64,000 bases of DNA from Lojkania enalia (taxonomy: Eukaryota > Ascomycota > Dothideomycetes > Pleosporales). A program made the position numbers and the translations under genes. A model generated the notes under the pieces. The model was not told the origin of the DNA. It saw only the letters and a list, made by a program, of their open reading frames with translations, and did not search any database. Below, piece by piece: positions 34,386-46,302 of this stretch. The stretch covers positions 111,054-175,053 of the forward strand of contig ML986688.1 in assembly GCA_010094045.1 (NCBI GenBank), given 5' to 3'. Within the stretch, counting starts at the first letter, position 1. Every line of letters begins with the position of its first letter.

Positions 34386-35689
34386 ATGCTCCGCGAGACA
34401 GTAGAAACCGAGCAAGTCCTACTGACATGGGAACAAATGCGTAAGTCAGTGACTGTATACAGCTACTAAGAATATCGAGTTGACACAAAATATAGCAGAT
34501 TGGTACCAGTGAGTTCTGTCTAACAAGTCGGCTACAGAGTATTACATTGATAAAAAGAATAGAGATAACGAGTACATACTATCCGGCTACCGGTACCTTC
34601 ATCCCTCACTCCACTCTGCTTCCTTCTGACCTCTCGCCACAGATCGATATCAGGCTCCTACACACACTCCTTCCACAGCATCTACCAAATTCACAATGAG
34701 ACACTGAACATCCTCTCCCACCTCCTAGCATCATTGCTCTTCCTCCTCCTCCCCGTCCCCATCTACAACTCCATCATATCGCGCTACGCGACGGCTTCGA
34801 CTTCCGACATCGTAGTTTTCGGCGTCTTCTTCCTCGGCGTCGTACTCTCTTTCCTAATATCCGCTACGTACGCAATTGCCCCATCCCCAGGTAGCACGCT
34901 TTTCTAACAAACCACGATGTACAGATACCACCTACTCAGCAACCACAGCTCGCACATCCGAGCCTTGAGCTGCCAACTCGACTACGTACGCGCGCCCAAC
35001 CCCCTCCCAACTAGAAAAAGACAAGAAATAGAAAGAAATGTTGAAGTTCTTACTGATATGAACACAGCTAGGCATCGTCTTCCTCTTTTGGGGCTCCACA
35101 ATTCCCTACCTCTACTATGGCTTCTTCTGCACCCCACACTTGCAATACCTGCACTACACCACCTTCTCGCTCCTCTGCGCAGTCGTCGTATCCTTCACGC
35201 TGAACCCGAGCTTCCGGCAGCCGAAATACCGGACGTATCGCACGATGGTATATGGGGCGTTGGGAGCGAGTTATTTACTCCCTATTCTGCATGGGGTGCA
35301 TGTTTTTGGGTGGGAGACGCAGTGGAGAAGGATGTCATTGGGGTGGATGGGGGTGATGTTATTATTTAATGGGCTTGGGGCGATTTTTTATACGATGAGA
35401 GTACGTTTTTTCCCGTTTCCAACTTCTCTCTCCTTTCTTGCTATTCAAGCACTATACGGTTTCTGCGTGTACGTAACAGGGTAGAGGAGAGTACGTTGAT
35501 GAGTTTTAGATCCCAGAGAAATGGTACCCGAAGACCTTCGACATTGTGGGTGCCAGCCACCAGCTCATGCACTTCATGACCGTTTTTGCGGCGTTGGCGC
35601 TCTTGGTAGGGTTGCTGAGTGCTTTTGATTTCGCACATGGGGAGGGTGGAGTTTGCGGCTCTGAGGTGTCGGGATTCCAATATGGCTAG
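34386..35689 (+). CDS. AdipoR/Izh-type seven-transmembrane protein (PAQR family)
   Basis: Seven exons: 34386-34440, 34496-34508 (13 nt), 34563-34592 (30 nt), 34643-34867, 34925-34985, 35068-35400 and 35510-35689. All introns are GT-AG, the phases agree throughout, and the product is 298 aa. The reassembled N-terminus reads LLTWEQMPDWYQDNEYILSG, the family consensus before the membrane domain. Then come SFHSIYQIHNETLNILSH, several membrane segments, SATYHLLSNHS, and a C-terminal HQLMHFMTV. The histidines in SATYH and HQLMH match the zinc site of adiponectin receptors. Family members act as putative ceramidases or regulators of zinc and sterol/sphingolipid metabolism in yeast (Izh proteins). 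Substrate and location here are inferred. The two tiny exons make it invisible to frame-based gene finding at the 5' end. Confidence 0.88.
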
Positions 35690-36326
35690 GCACTGCTTCC
35701 GGAACTGGTCCACAGATCTATTTCAATCAAATCTATTTCAAGGGTATCTGTCAAAGATCGTAGGTTCCGAGGTGTGGAGATGGCACGCGGTGGGATAGTG
35801 CAGTATGCTGGACCTGTTCATTATTTTTAGTGAGCTATGGCTCTGATCGTCCAATGCGACTAGTAGTTGGATATGTAGTGCGGACACAAACACAGTATTA
35901 CGATAGAAACCACCTTTCGAACACCAAGGTACGCAGAACTGCTAGAAATGTCTCCATCGTACTCTGTTCACAATCTCAAATCATCACAAGCTCATCCAAA
36001 GCACCAATATAGAGAAACCGCCATTCATTTCTCAAATCATCCTATCTACACTTTCCCCAGGCCCTTCTCCCCTCCCCCCATCAATAAAAATAAAAATGTA
36101 AAAGAATCTCACATGGTATACCTCGCAAGCACATTCTCAAAAGCCCCCAAAAACCCAGAAGCACAGATGCAGAACGCCTTGCCAAAAACACCTCAAAAGC
36201 CCACACCCAAGATCTCCCAAGACTGGGCGTCATCAAAACTCCATGTCATTTTCATACACTCAATAAAAGATCCTTAAAACCCAACCTTGCCACCCATTCG
36301 TGCAAGTAGCAGGGCAGAGCAACCTG
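35690..36326. other. Convergent 3' intergenic region
   Basis: Lies between the stop codons of the AdipoR-like gene (+) and mis13 (-). A/C-rich towards the right; no gene seen. Confidence 0.45.
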
Positions 36327-38280
36327 CTATTCCTCACTCAGCACCCCTGCCAGCCCGCGCAACAGATCCCCCGTCCCGATCGCCTCGCTCCCGCTCTCAA
36401 CCTTCGCCCTCTTATCCCTTTCCTCCAGCCTTATAGCCGCTGTGCCCAGCACTCGATCTGCCACGCGCTCCGCCGTGTTCCGATACTGTTGTATCTTGTG
36501 GACACCGTCGGCCAAGAGATCAATACTCGGTTCTAAAGAGAGAGAGAGCGTTTCGAGATGGGATTGTAGGGCTGAGGGGGTTGTGTATGAGAATGGAGGT
36601 TTCGAGGTGGATGAGGGGGCTCCTTGTGCGGATTCTGTTGAGGGAGGCAGTTGATGGAGGGAGGCGAGAATTGCGGCTTGTGAGGGATCTAGGAGGGAAG
36701 CGTCGATATCGGAGAGCGTGGGAGCTTGTATGGATATCGAAGGTGGAGGTGGGGGAGGCATGAGGTTTGATGATGAAGCTATAGCTTCCCAGATAGCCTT
36801 TTCTTCTTCGAGGCTACGGGTTTGTCAGCCTGAATACACCATGGGATTTAGAATAAGTGCGGAACTTACCGTTTCACCTCTTCTTCAAGTTCTTGTAGGG
36901 TAGCTTGGTTCTTGATGTTTACAGGATTTGGTTGCTTAACCACTGCTTGTGACGCATCATCTTCCTATTGAGTTGTAAGATACTTTGGTTCACCAGAAAC
37001 TTGAGAACTATTACATACCCTGCTGAACCAGTCCGATAGCTCTGGTTTATTGGCAAAGTCTTCTATCAGTTCTTGCTGGATTGCACGCGCTAGAGAAAGT
37101 CTTAGCGAAATTTGGATATGGGGGACGTAATTCTCGAAAGCACCTACCGGCCATAATCGCATTCGTATCTTTAACATCCCCTGATGGCTTTTCCAGGAGC
37201 GCTCGGGAGGCACACCACGTCAGTAATTGCTTCATTCGCCGCGGCTCTGGCAAACTCTGTTCGATATATTTGTAGAAATCGCTAACCTCGACTTCGGAAT
37301 GGGGTAGGGCTACCATTTTGTTAGTTTCAAAGCTGTTCATTCAAGATCTCACAAGCAGGCTCCGGAAATGGGGGCTGCTTTGGCAGCATGCAAAACCGTA
37401 ATGATCATTGCTCCAACTCACCGTTCGATAGTCCGCTCTCTATTAATGAACTCGCTCTCCTACCCCGTAATCCCGTACTGCTCCTCCGATGGCCATCACG
37501 ATTGCCCTTTCGCATCTCCTTATTCCGTGTAATCACCGGTGTATCTGCAAAAGGCAGCATAATCTTGGCAGCACCTCCATTACGCTTCTTGGCAACATGA
37601 AGCCCATCATGTTGCGGGGTTTTCACCCCGGAAAACGCTCCCTTCTCCGGCTCCGGCGCCGGAGTAACCTGCTTCTTTTTCTCGGATGGTGCGGTTTTTT
37701 TTGTGCGTTTTGCTGGCGGTTTTGCTGGCTCCGGGTGCACTTCCAATTGCTCCTTGTCGCCTGATAGGCGCGCCGATCGCCGTCGCCTTTGCGGTTCGCC
37801 TTGCTCTAGCTCCAGCGGTGCGAGGGAGGGGTTCTTCCGACGTGCTGGAGCGGGTTTAAGGGGTTCTTGGGGTATAGGTTCCGATGCAGATTGCGCTTTT
37901 GCTGTCGTCCTTCGTGACGTCCGGCGCGTGAATTGAAAACCGTCATCATTTTCATCGTATGCTGCGGCATTGTCAGCTCCTTAGTTTTCCTCTCATGCTT
38001 TCTCATGACGTGTAAACCACGTCTAAGCGCATACCGCCCTACTGAATGCGGTAGTGCCCACTAGTATCCACGAGAAAGGGTCCGACTCACAGGTCTTCGC
38101 AGCTTTCTTCGTTGCGCCGGTCATCCTTTTTCCCGCGCCATTCGTTTCTGTTCGCAGTCTTTTCGCAACCGGCGCATCATCGTCCTCGAATGCTTGTTTC
38201 GCACTTCTCCGTCGCGTTGTCGTGCGATTCGCGGCCATGGGTAGGTGTTGCAAGGGAGATCTCGCGAGTACGGCGTTCAT
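36327..38280 (-). CDS. mis13: Kinetochore MIND-complex subunit Mis13/Dsn1
   Basis: Six exons: 38280-38091, 37961-37422, 37309-37148, 37089-37019, 36964-36870 and 36813-36327; introns 129, 112, 58, 54 and 56 nt; 514 aa. The N-terminus is basic and disordered. Exon 2 ends with HRRSSTGLRGRRASSLIESG, the conserved Dsn1 basic motif carrying Aurora B/Ipl1-type RRxS sites. Exon 3 gives LPHSEVEVSDFYKYIEQSLP and RRMKQLLTWCASRAL. Exons 4-6 are helical/coiled-coil (QQELIEDFANKPELSDWFSR; LQELEEEVKRLEEEKAIWEA) and end in LLADGVHKIQQYRNTAERVA. The MIND/Mis12 complex links inner-kinetochore CENP-C/Mif2 to Ndc80 and Spc105. Start: ATG 38280 was chosen; ATG 38238 in the same frame is possible. Confidence 0.88.
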
Positions 38281-38961
38281 TGAGCCAGTTGCTGGGGTGG
38301 TGTTGACTTAAATGGGAGGGTCAAGCGCGTGCATGAGTAGCGTTACTGGCGCTCGAAATCGGCTCGGCAGCGGTGATTATTGTACTTCGGAGCGGTCGTA
38401 GGGATTTTGTCGTAGTAATTGGCGATAACTCGAATGTTTGCAGAGGTGAGGTTCGCAGTTGCACACCGAGGAAGAGGTGGAGGATGCGTCGTTGGCGGCT
38501 TCGGCAAGGTTGAGCGCCAAGACCAAAACAAATGGAGGAACGCTAAGCCGCTTCCGTAGTAGCCTAAAAATGGTACGTCACGAGCACCTTGGAACCTCGC
38601 ACCCACCCTACAGCAAGTCTTATCCCAGGTATATATACTCATTGCATGACTTAGCCAAGTGAGAGGTGCATCACAGTGACAATTATTGCCATTCTGTGAA
38701 TGAATTTGGAAACAGAAACAACATGATAATATTTTGTGCCTGTACAATCCAGAACACTCAAAGAAACTCCGAAGGAAGCAGCAATCCCCGCCGCCATCCC
38801 GTATGCATATCATAGCCGTCGTTGTTACCCGAGTATGCACTCTCATCGTCACGTCGTTACGCTAGACAGTTCGCAGAGATCTAACAAATATATCCTACCC
38901 AACCTAGCCATGCCACTTTTGCCCAACCCAAGCCTCTAACGCTTAAGAATAATCTGTAGCA
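38281..38961. other. Intergenic stretch, mis13 promoter / psd2 3' region
   Basis: No supported gene. Overlapping open frames of 60-169 codons on both strands show no features. Confidence 0.45.
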
Positions 38962-41900
38962 CTACATGCCTGCACCCAACGGTCCTGGTCCCGTGACACC
39001 TTCAGGAGCGAGGCTACCTTCTATGCGACGCTTTGCATCTTGCTTCTCTTCCATTGTTGGGTTTTCCTTCCGCATGTCTGGTACGTGGGGAGCTCTGCTT
39101 GGGCTATGGCCAATAGACATGCCGACACGAATCTAATGCACATTAGGGAAAGGTTTCCAATTTAGGAGTTGGGGACTTACGAGTGTCTCTAGAGCAGACT
39201 TAGAGTTGTCCACTAAATCATCATCATATTTCATCTGACCGGGTTCAAACAACAGCAGAAGAGTACTTCCACCAAACTTGAAGTAACCCAATTCCTCTGC
39301 CCTCTTTACCTTCTCCCCTCCCTTGCGTGTAATGACCGTGCTGCCAACCATCATCGCACCGACGCAGATAACCATTACTCGCCCATGGGTCACAGAATCA
39401 ATGGGCACAATGACGCGGACGTTTTCGCCATACACGTCAAGAGCGGATCGAATGGCCATCGGATTGACAGTGTAGTATTCTCCCTCAATTGTCTTCGGCT
39501 CGCCCATGACACCGTCGACGGGAATGTGGAATCGATGGTAGTCCTGTGGTGCAAGACGGAAGACTCCAAGAGAGCCTCCATAGTAACGTTTTGCATCCTC
39601 AGGGTAAGCATCACCGAGGAGGCGCTCTATGGTGAACTCACGCCCCTTGATCCAGATCGCTTGTGCTTGGTCAACAGTATTGAAAACAACGCTCCGACAA
39701 TCAGCAGGCGAAGTGATGACTCTCGGATCATCAGGCGCCGAGCAGGGTCTCGCCCCAGGCTTCAAGGCGCGATAGAAAAACTCATTGAAGTTCTTGAATT
39801 CTGAAGTTGGGAGGAGAACTTCGGACATATCCAGCTGATGGAAAGCGATGAAACCCGGAATTTCTGCGGCTGAAGCAGGGTCATCGTATTTCCTACCCTG
39901 CTTGAAGCTGAGCGAGCGGAGCAATTTCCGGACTAGTAGACGTCAGTAAACTAGCGAGCGGCCAGAGATCAAGGCACTTACTTCGCTTCTTCTCCATATT
40001 ATTGGCTTTCAACCCCTTGTAGAGAAGGCGGATACCAAGTCGAACATACACGCTCATGCGCTCCTCGTTGATTTGTCCGGTAATGCGATCTTGCACGAGG
40101 ATGTTGGCCGAGTTGGCCCCAAGCTTGTACCCGCCATACGAGATTTTCGTAATGACTTTAGAGTACCATTTCCGCTGAGCTTGGCTGGATGTCACGAATC
40201 CTGCCATAACAATGTGGTTGACTGCCCGCCAGTCTTGACTGGCACAAGTGGCCACGTGCGTGATGATATCAGCGTCTGACTTCTTATTCAAACGCGGCTG
40301 ATGGCAAATGGGACATTCCTGGATTTCAATAACGTGCTCTTCGTTCTTGTCATCTGCAAGATCGTCTGGAACGATAGTCTCGCCTTCTTCGCCCTCTTTC
40401 CCAAGAGATTCGCCCTGTATGGTTGGAATAGAAGTGCTAGAAGACTGGAAATTAAGTGGTGTCTGTACGCCCGATTTCAAAGACGGCGTCAAAGAGCCAG
40501 ATGTAGAAGAGAGAAGATCTGAGCTAGATGGCGTCGAGCGACTCCACGAATTCTTCACCCCGCGCTCCTGAGTGTTCTGTAATTGATCCTCCAAGCAGAT
40601 TACTGCCTGATCAAATGTCAACACACCTTCGCCATTGTTTTCCGCTGAGAATCTCTCAAAGAAACTATCAATGGTAGACTCGTGCAAAGTAGAGCCCAAG
40701 GTGTCGAGCATAGTGGTAAGCTCGACCTTGTCGATAAGGCCGCTGTCGTCAGCATCATACTGTTTGAGCATTGCTCTCCAGAATTGCTGTCTGAGAGCTT
40801 TGTACGGTAGGTACTTGGCCTGAATGTAGAGGGTTGGGCTATGTTTCGCTTCCCAACGATCCTTATTCTTCATTTCTAAGGGCAGCGTGTACATCTTGAG
40901 GTCTTGATCGTCCACCGCAGAAGGGTCGACCTGAACAGCAGGGAGAGGCACACCGTTCGCATCTATACCAGGCGTAGTTGGGGCGCTCGTTGGGGGCGGC
41001 GGCAGCGAGCCATTGAAGTCTTTCCCGTTGCTGGACAGCGAGCCCTGGGAGTTTTCTTTCTTCAACGACGGTCGTGCTAAACGAGATAGACTGTGAGCAG
41101 ATGAAGAACGGGACATAGGAAGACGGAATCTTGATCTTCTGGCTTCTGGAATACCTGGGGAATCCTGTGGCTCAGGGAGCCTGTACAACCCAGTCATTGG
41201 ATCAGCGTCCGGTGCAACAGCTACAGCCTTCTCGAGCGGAAAGTTGACCGCACCAATATAGTCGTTGCCGGAGAACTTGTCTCGGTCGATGACAGTGAAA
41301 TTTACGGAGTAATTGGTCTCGTGCCGGAGAACTTGGAAAACAAGTTTCTCTTCGAAAACAGGGTTCAAATTATGGTTGATGACCTTAGTGCGATATGTCT
41401 TCTTACCTAACGAGGTAACGACGAAGGGATCCATGTCGAAAGATGTTCTGGTCACTACAAACAGGGGTGAGCAAATCTACAACAAAACCAAGGGGGAGGG
41501 GGAGGGGGAGGGGGGGGGGCTGACTGTTACGCTCTGGTGGCAGGTCTGTAATCTTTACGATCTCTAGGAAGAGCACGCCAGCAACCTCTGTCTTGTCAGA
41601 AAACTCGTATGCTCGAAGTTTAGCCTTCCTCTTGAGCTTAGCCAGTCTAAGCTTCTTCCGCCGCCTCTCCCTCTTCTCTGCCTTCTTAGATTCGTCCTGC
41701 ACCTCATCGGAGCTCTCTTCCTCTTCCTCTTCGTCCTCGTCAGCCTCTCCACTACCCATGCGCAATAGGGCCTCATCCTCCTCTTCATCCGGACTAGGGG
41801 TTGTAGCAGTGAGGCTCATGAACTTCTGGATTAGCTCCTCCGAGGTGGCAGCTGAATTGGTAGGGTCCGCGAGGGAGAATTGGACGAGAATCTCTCCCGA

Positions 41901-42568
41901 AACAACGCTCTTCTTCTTCCCAGTCCGCCGGCCCTCTAGTGGGAACCACTTGGGTTCCTGGGTGGCATTACCGTTCTGGAAGACATCCTCGAGTATGACG
42001 GCAAACTCGCCCATGTAATCTTTCCCAAAACGATCCTTGTCCCAGCAGCAGGCCTCGAGGAGGAGGCTCTGCACGCCCGATATGGGCATATCCAGGGTGA
42101 AGTTCCACTCTGGGTTCAATGTCTTGTTTATGGTCGGCGTTGCTTCCTTGGCGTCACCAAGCGTGAATACGAGATACTGCAGTGTGCCACTGTTAGAGTT
42201 CTGAACACAACAACGCGGCCTAAAATGTAACTACAGGCGCTGGCGGTCGTTGCAGGGAGCACTTACAGGGTCTGAGGTCCCGCTCCTGTCCTTTGCAGCC
42301 AGATTTCTTCCCTGAGGCATCCCGTTGTCGTCAGCTGGAGCTTCGCAGGTAGCCGCGGAGGCCGCGGGGCACCCACCTTGAGAACATTGACTCTTAGCAC
42401 GAGGCCGGGCCTCTCTTTGTCTGCCATGGCGCGCTTTGGACTCGCACTGCGACTAATGGGAACGCTGGTAGGGGCTGAGGGGTGGCCGTTGGAGCCGTTG
42501 TTGCTGCTGTTGTGGCTCTTGAGGCGATGCTGGAGGGACAGCTTTGAGGTAAAAGGTGGGCGCGGCAT
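38962..42568 (-). CDS. psd2: Phosphatidylserine decarboxylase Psd2 (C2-C2-EF-PSD)
   Basis: Six exons: 42568-42377, 42311-42267, 42176-41531, 41454-39982, 39932-39181 and 39132-38962 (introns 65, 90, 76, 49 and 48 nt); 1092 aa. The first C2 domain is around residues 58-190 (LVLRVNVLK, DRSGTSDPYLVFTLG, NPEWNFTLDMP), followed by an acidic linker and a Lys/Arg stretch. The second C2 domain is about 270-390 (EIVKITDLPPE, NLNPVFEEKLVFQV). An EF-hand-like DADDSGLIDKVEL lies near 540, then a C2HC-like CPICHQ...HVATC. The decarboxylase domain occupies the last 300 residues with HRFHIPVDG and the self-cleavage motif FKFGGSTLLLLF (Gly-Ser at about 1007/1008), which makes the pyruvoyl cofactor. It converts phosphatidylserine to phosphatidylethanolamine in the endomembrane system. 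The last exon (IRVGMSIGHSP) is needed for a normal C-terminus and is easily missed. Confidence 0.93.
41492..41519 (+). repeat. G-rich tract inside psd2 intron 3
   Basis: Four G5 or longer runs separated by single A residues on the plus strand. On the sense (minus) strand it is a C/T tract inside the intron, upstream of a T-rich stretch and the acceptor. The run layout could fold as a G-quadruplex. Confidence 0.85.
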
Positions 42569-45218
42569 CGTCGCATCGGCGGTAGCTCGTCGTTGGACGT
42601 TCCCTCGGGAGCTGTTTGCTGGGCGGATCGAGGCGCCAAGGACGCTTGAATACCTCTGCCCCAAGGAGATTGGATGAAACCGGGCTCAAGTCATGCACCA
42701 AATGCGAGTCCCGGAGGCGGGAGAGGAAGAGGAATTGAGTCGAGGAGCCGTGAATTGCAGCTTGGGGGCGGGCGACTAGCTTGGGAATATGGGCACGCGG
42801 CGGCGGGGGGAGCTGAAGGCTACGGGCCTGCTCCACGAACTGCTCCCACGAGCTTCTGGCGATGACGACGGGCCAGGGCGGAAGTTGCGGGCGGTGCGGA
42901 TGATCGGATGGTACGCTGGCTGGAAGTTAACGTGGAGCGTGGTGTGGCCGTCTAAGGTTCCACAGTTCTGGCCGATGTCAACGGTGGGCCTAGCTAGACG
43001 CTGCGAGAATGAGTGCGGCCACGGCTCCCTTTAACAGCGCCAGAAGAGCACGACGACCCTTGGATGGGGTATATCGATGCATTTAAATTTAGTATAGCAG
43101 AGCTGAGCGGATCAAAGCTTCGCGGTGACATAGCTCATTTTGCTCCTCAAACAAGGCCTATCGTGCCGCACTGATCGCTCTGCCTCCTGGGGGCACAATT
43201 GCGAGACCGTCATCCTCGGGCCAACTCGAGAACAGCCAACATTATTACCGTCCTTTTAAGCGACTGTACACAGGCAGACCATTGTTCACGGTTTCCTGGT
43301 ACTGGCAATGCGCTCAATTACTTACTGGTTCAGGTCGTAACCTGAAAATGCCGCAGTTCCGAGCTCCATTGTTTGTGAGTGCGAGTGCGGGAACTCGCAG
43401 CCCAACGACAATGATCCCTTTGTCGACCGCCGTATTGCCGTATTGCTTTTGCGTCCAGCGGCTGTGGGGCCCCTTGAGATACACAGCTCAGCTCGACCTA
43501 TCTTCGCTGATCTCGATCTAAGTTTCCATGTTCTTCAATCTCAGACGTTTTGTGTGACTGGCGATCAATTGTGCAACCAACCATGAGGATGGGCACAGTA
43601 AAACGCTGACGAAGAACACATTCCGGATTAGACATCACCATCCGTTGAGCTGGGGGAGCGAGAAGGGAGAACTGATAGCAGGCTGTACAGGTGGCAGGAA
43701 TTTAGATTCTACGCCACAGCCCCTGTGGCACGTAAGCCCCCCACAGCTGTGCGTCTGCACCACTCCACTACTAACTGTTTGACGTGCCTTCCACACCACA
43801 TCCATCCGATCCGTCTATCATAGCTAACCATTTTCACATGAATCAACAACTGTATTACACTCCTAAGCCTCCCCAGTCCTCTTAGACACACACACAAATC
43901 TTCAAGATCCATGCTTCTTCGTCTCGTCGCAACGTCATCCCAATACCAGTCAGTTGATTTCGGCCCGCGGGTGGGTCTCCCACCTGCAGTTACTGGACCA
44001 ACACCACAGCGCACCCAAGACTACGCTGCGCCGAGACGGACCCAAGCCGACATATTCACGACCTGCCTAATCATAATTCGACTACTCATGCAACGAGGAC
44101 AATCAGCCCTAGCTCAGCACCTTTTCGCAATTCACGTGAACCTCCAAGCCTCATAGAACGGAGAGGTCGATATAAGCAAAGACGAACTTGTTTCTAACGT
44201 AGCCCATTTCCTAATCTATCGTTGTGTCTTCACCTTCAAATTAGGTAAGAAAGGGTCCAGGCCGCCTATCAGCTCCTATGAACACAACTATCAATTTCCG
44301 TACCCTCTACTAGCAAGAGTTTACAAGAGTTCTCTCTTAGTTTTTGTTTTTTTTCTTTTATATATCAGGCTTACAGAGTCAACCAATGTGCCAACATGCG
44401 GGAAACGGATATGCTTGTTTTAAAAACACATTCGCCGGCCGCAAAATTTTCAAAATAATATCAATAGCATTTGATATGTTCTGATGTATTCCACCCTCAT
44501 ACGCACAAATAATTCATATCAGTCAAAATTCGTATCCTCTCTGTAATAGTGCTTTTCTACCTTTGTAGTTTTCTATTAGACATTTTGCTCTAACAGCTAC
44601 TCTCACTAAGTTGTTCTATTCCATGTACAGCATGACGCTAAATCTTTGACCTAGCAATACAGAAAAATTAGGAGGAAATATTAGCGGGAAACAACTGTGA
44701 AAGAGGTATAAATAAGCTTAATGTGGAAAGAATAGATAGCTTGATAATGAGTGTAGGGTTATGTCAGAGGAAGAATGATAAAGAAAGGACTGGTATGGAT
44801 AGGGATAAAAGCATCAGGTATATATAGGATATGTACAAGCGATTAAAAATTAGGGCGATCCATTGGAATAGGTGGGTGGAGGCAATGTGCGTTTTTTTTT
44901 TTAAAGCACGTGTATTGATGTATCTCGTTTTCTAGTATTCCTTCCCTTTCACTATTTCCATACACATCTGTCGACGCAACACCTACCGGAAGGAAAACAT
45001 TAAAGAAAAGCAATCCGATCTAATTTTGGATAATACTCTTTTCTAAACAAGCAAAACACCAGTCTCCCGACTACTACATATTGCCGTGAACTCCCTATAT
45101 AATGCTTCGCTCGGATATGCAGCATAAAAAAACAGGGAAGAAGAGAAGAGAAGAGTCTGCCGCGATGGACTAGAAAAATATATCCAAGAAGAAATATTAG
45201 AGAGATAGATGGCATCGA
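42569..45218. other. Intergenic stretch
   Basis: psd2 upstream region on the left; downstream region of the HAD phosphatase on the right, which is AT-rich from about 44300. No supported gene. Short T runs lie at about 44340-44360 and 44892-44901. Confidence 0.4.
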
Positions 45219-46280
45219 CTATGCCGCAGGTGCCGCCACCGGCCTATCCACATCCTCCCTCCCACTCAATGGAGCGAAGGCCTCGGGCCAAATAAACATC
45301 TTCTCATCCTTCGGCGTCATGGCCGCGAAAACAGGCACTGCATTCCTACTCGATGCACGCCTCCACATATTAGCCCTAGGGTTGAAGTTCGACGGGAGGC
45401 CCTCGCCCTTGGTCTTCTCGTCATCGAGCTTCGCGATCGTGATGAGCCGTTTCTGGATGTCGGCAAAGGTGTCGAAGGGGATGTAGGGGATGTTGTGTTC
45501 GAGGCAGTATTCTTCGAGGCGAAGGCCGCGGCGGGCGAAGAGGACGTCTGCTTCGCGGGCGGCGGGGAGGTCGGATACGCCGTCGCCAATGAAGATTATC
45601 ATCGGGATAGTGCCGTCGTCGCTAGTCAGTCTAGCGTTGTCTTTCCAATCGTTGATGGATTTAGCTTTGTCGTGGCCGAGCTCGGTGTCGTGGATCCAGA
45701 CGGGTTTCCATTGGCCATTGTCTGGGTGCATGGTTACTTCGTTGGCGACGATATTGATGTGTTGAGAGTCCTCTTCACCTAAGAAGTGGTCGAGGACTCT
45801 TCGTAGGACCGGCTTGAGGCCGGCTGAGATGACGTTGAAGGGGATATTGTTGTTGATGCAGAACTTGTGGAAAGTCTGGAAGTCGCGGTCTAGATCCATG
45901 GCCTCCTTCATCACTTCGAAGCCGTCGTCGAATGGGACGTCGAGCGATCCCCACATTTCTTCCGAGACGTCCCGGAATGACCGTTCGCCGTTGTGAATCT
46001 GTTCATCGAGTTGCTTGCGGCGTTCGACCCCGCAACCCAGGTTGTCGAAAAGGATGTGTCCAGTGTCTTGCATAAGGATTGTGCCATCGAAGTCTGTTGG
46101 GCGATTGTCAGTTTTCAAGCCGCAATGATATAATGATATATGGGGTTATGCACCTGAAAAACAGATAATCTTTCTCTTTGTACCAATCCTTGAGGCATCA
46201 ACAAGCGAATGCCTCCTCTGGCTCAAGCTCTCGAGAGACTTGACCTCAATGGTTGGGGGAGTAATTGCAATAGGCGCCAT
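45219..46280 (-). CDS. HAD-superfamily phosphatase, phosphoserine-phosphatase-like
   Basis: Two exons, 46280-46154 and 46093-45219, with a 61-nt intron (acceptor CAACAG); 333 aa. The HAD motifs are complete: DFDGTI at about 43-48 (nucleophile and acid Asp, formed across the splice junction), NVISAG (motif II), the Lys in GHDKAKSI (motif III) and GDGVSDLPAA (motif IV). A Cap-1-type helical insert follows motif I. It belongs with the fungal phosphoserine-phosphatase-like/MtnX-like proteins, the group that includes yeast YNL010W (Pyp1, a polyol phosphate phosphatase). Small phosphorylated metabolites are the likely substrates; the exact one cannot be read from sequence. A C-terminal extension of about 50 residues looks disordered. 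The ATG is directly preceded by 22 A residues. Confidence 0.87.
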
Positions 46281-46302
46281 TTTTTTTTTTTTTTTTTTTT
46301 TT
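46281..46302 (-). repeat. A22 tract abutting a start codon
   Basis: On the coding strand, 22 A residues run straight into the ATG of the HAD phosphatase (T22 on the plus strand). The 5' leader, if it includes this, would be poly(A). Confidence 0.85.
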
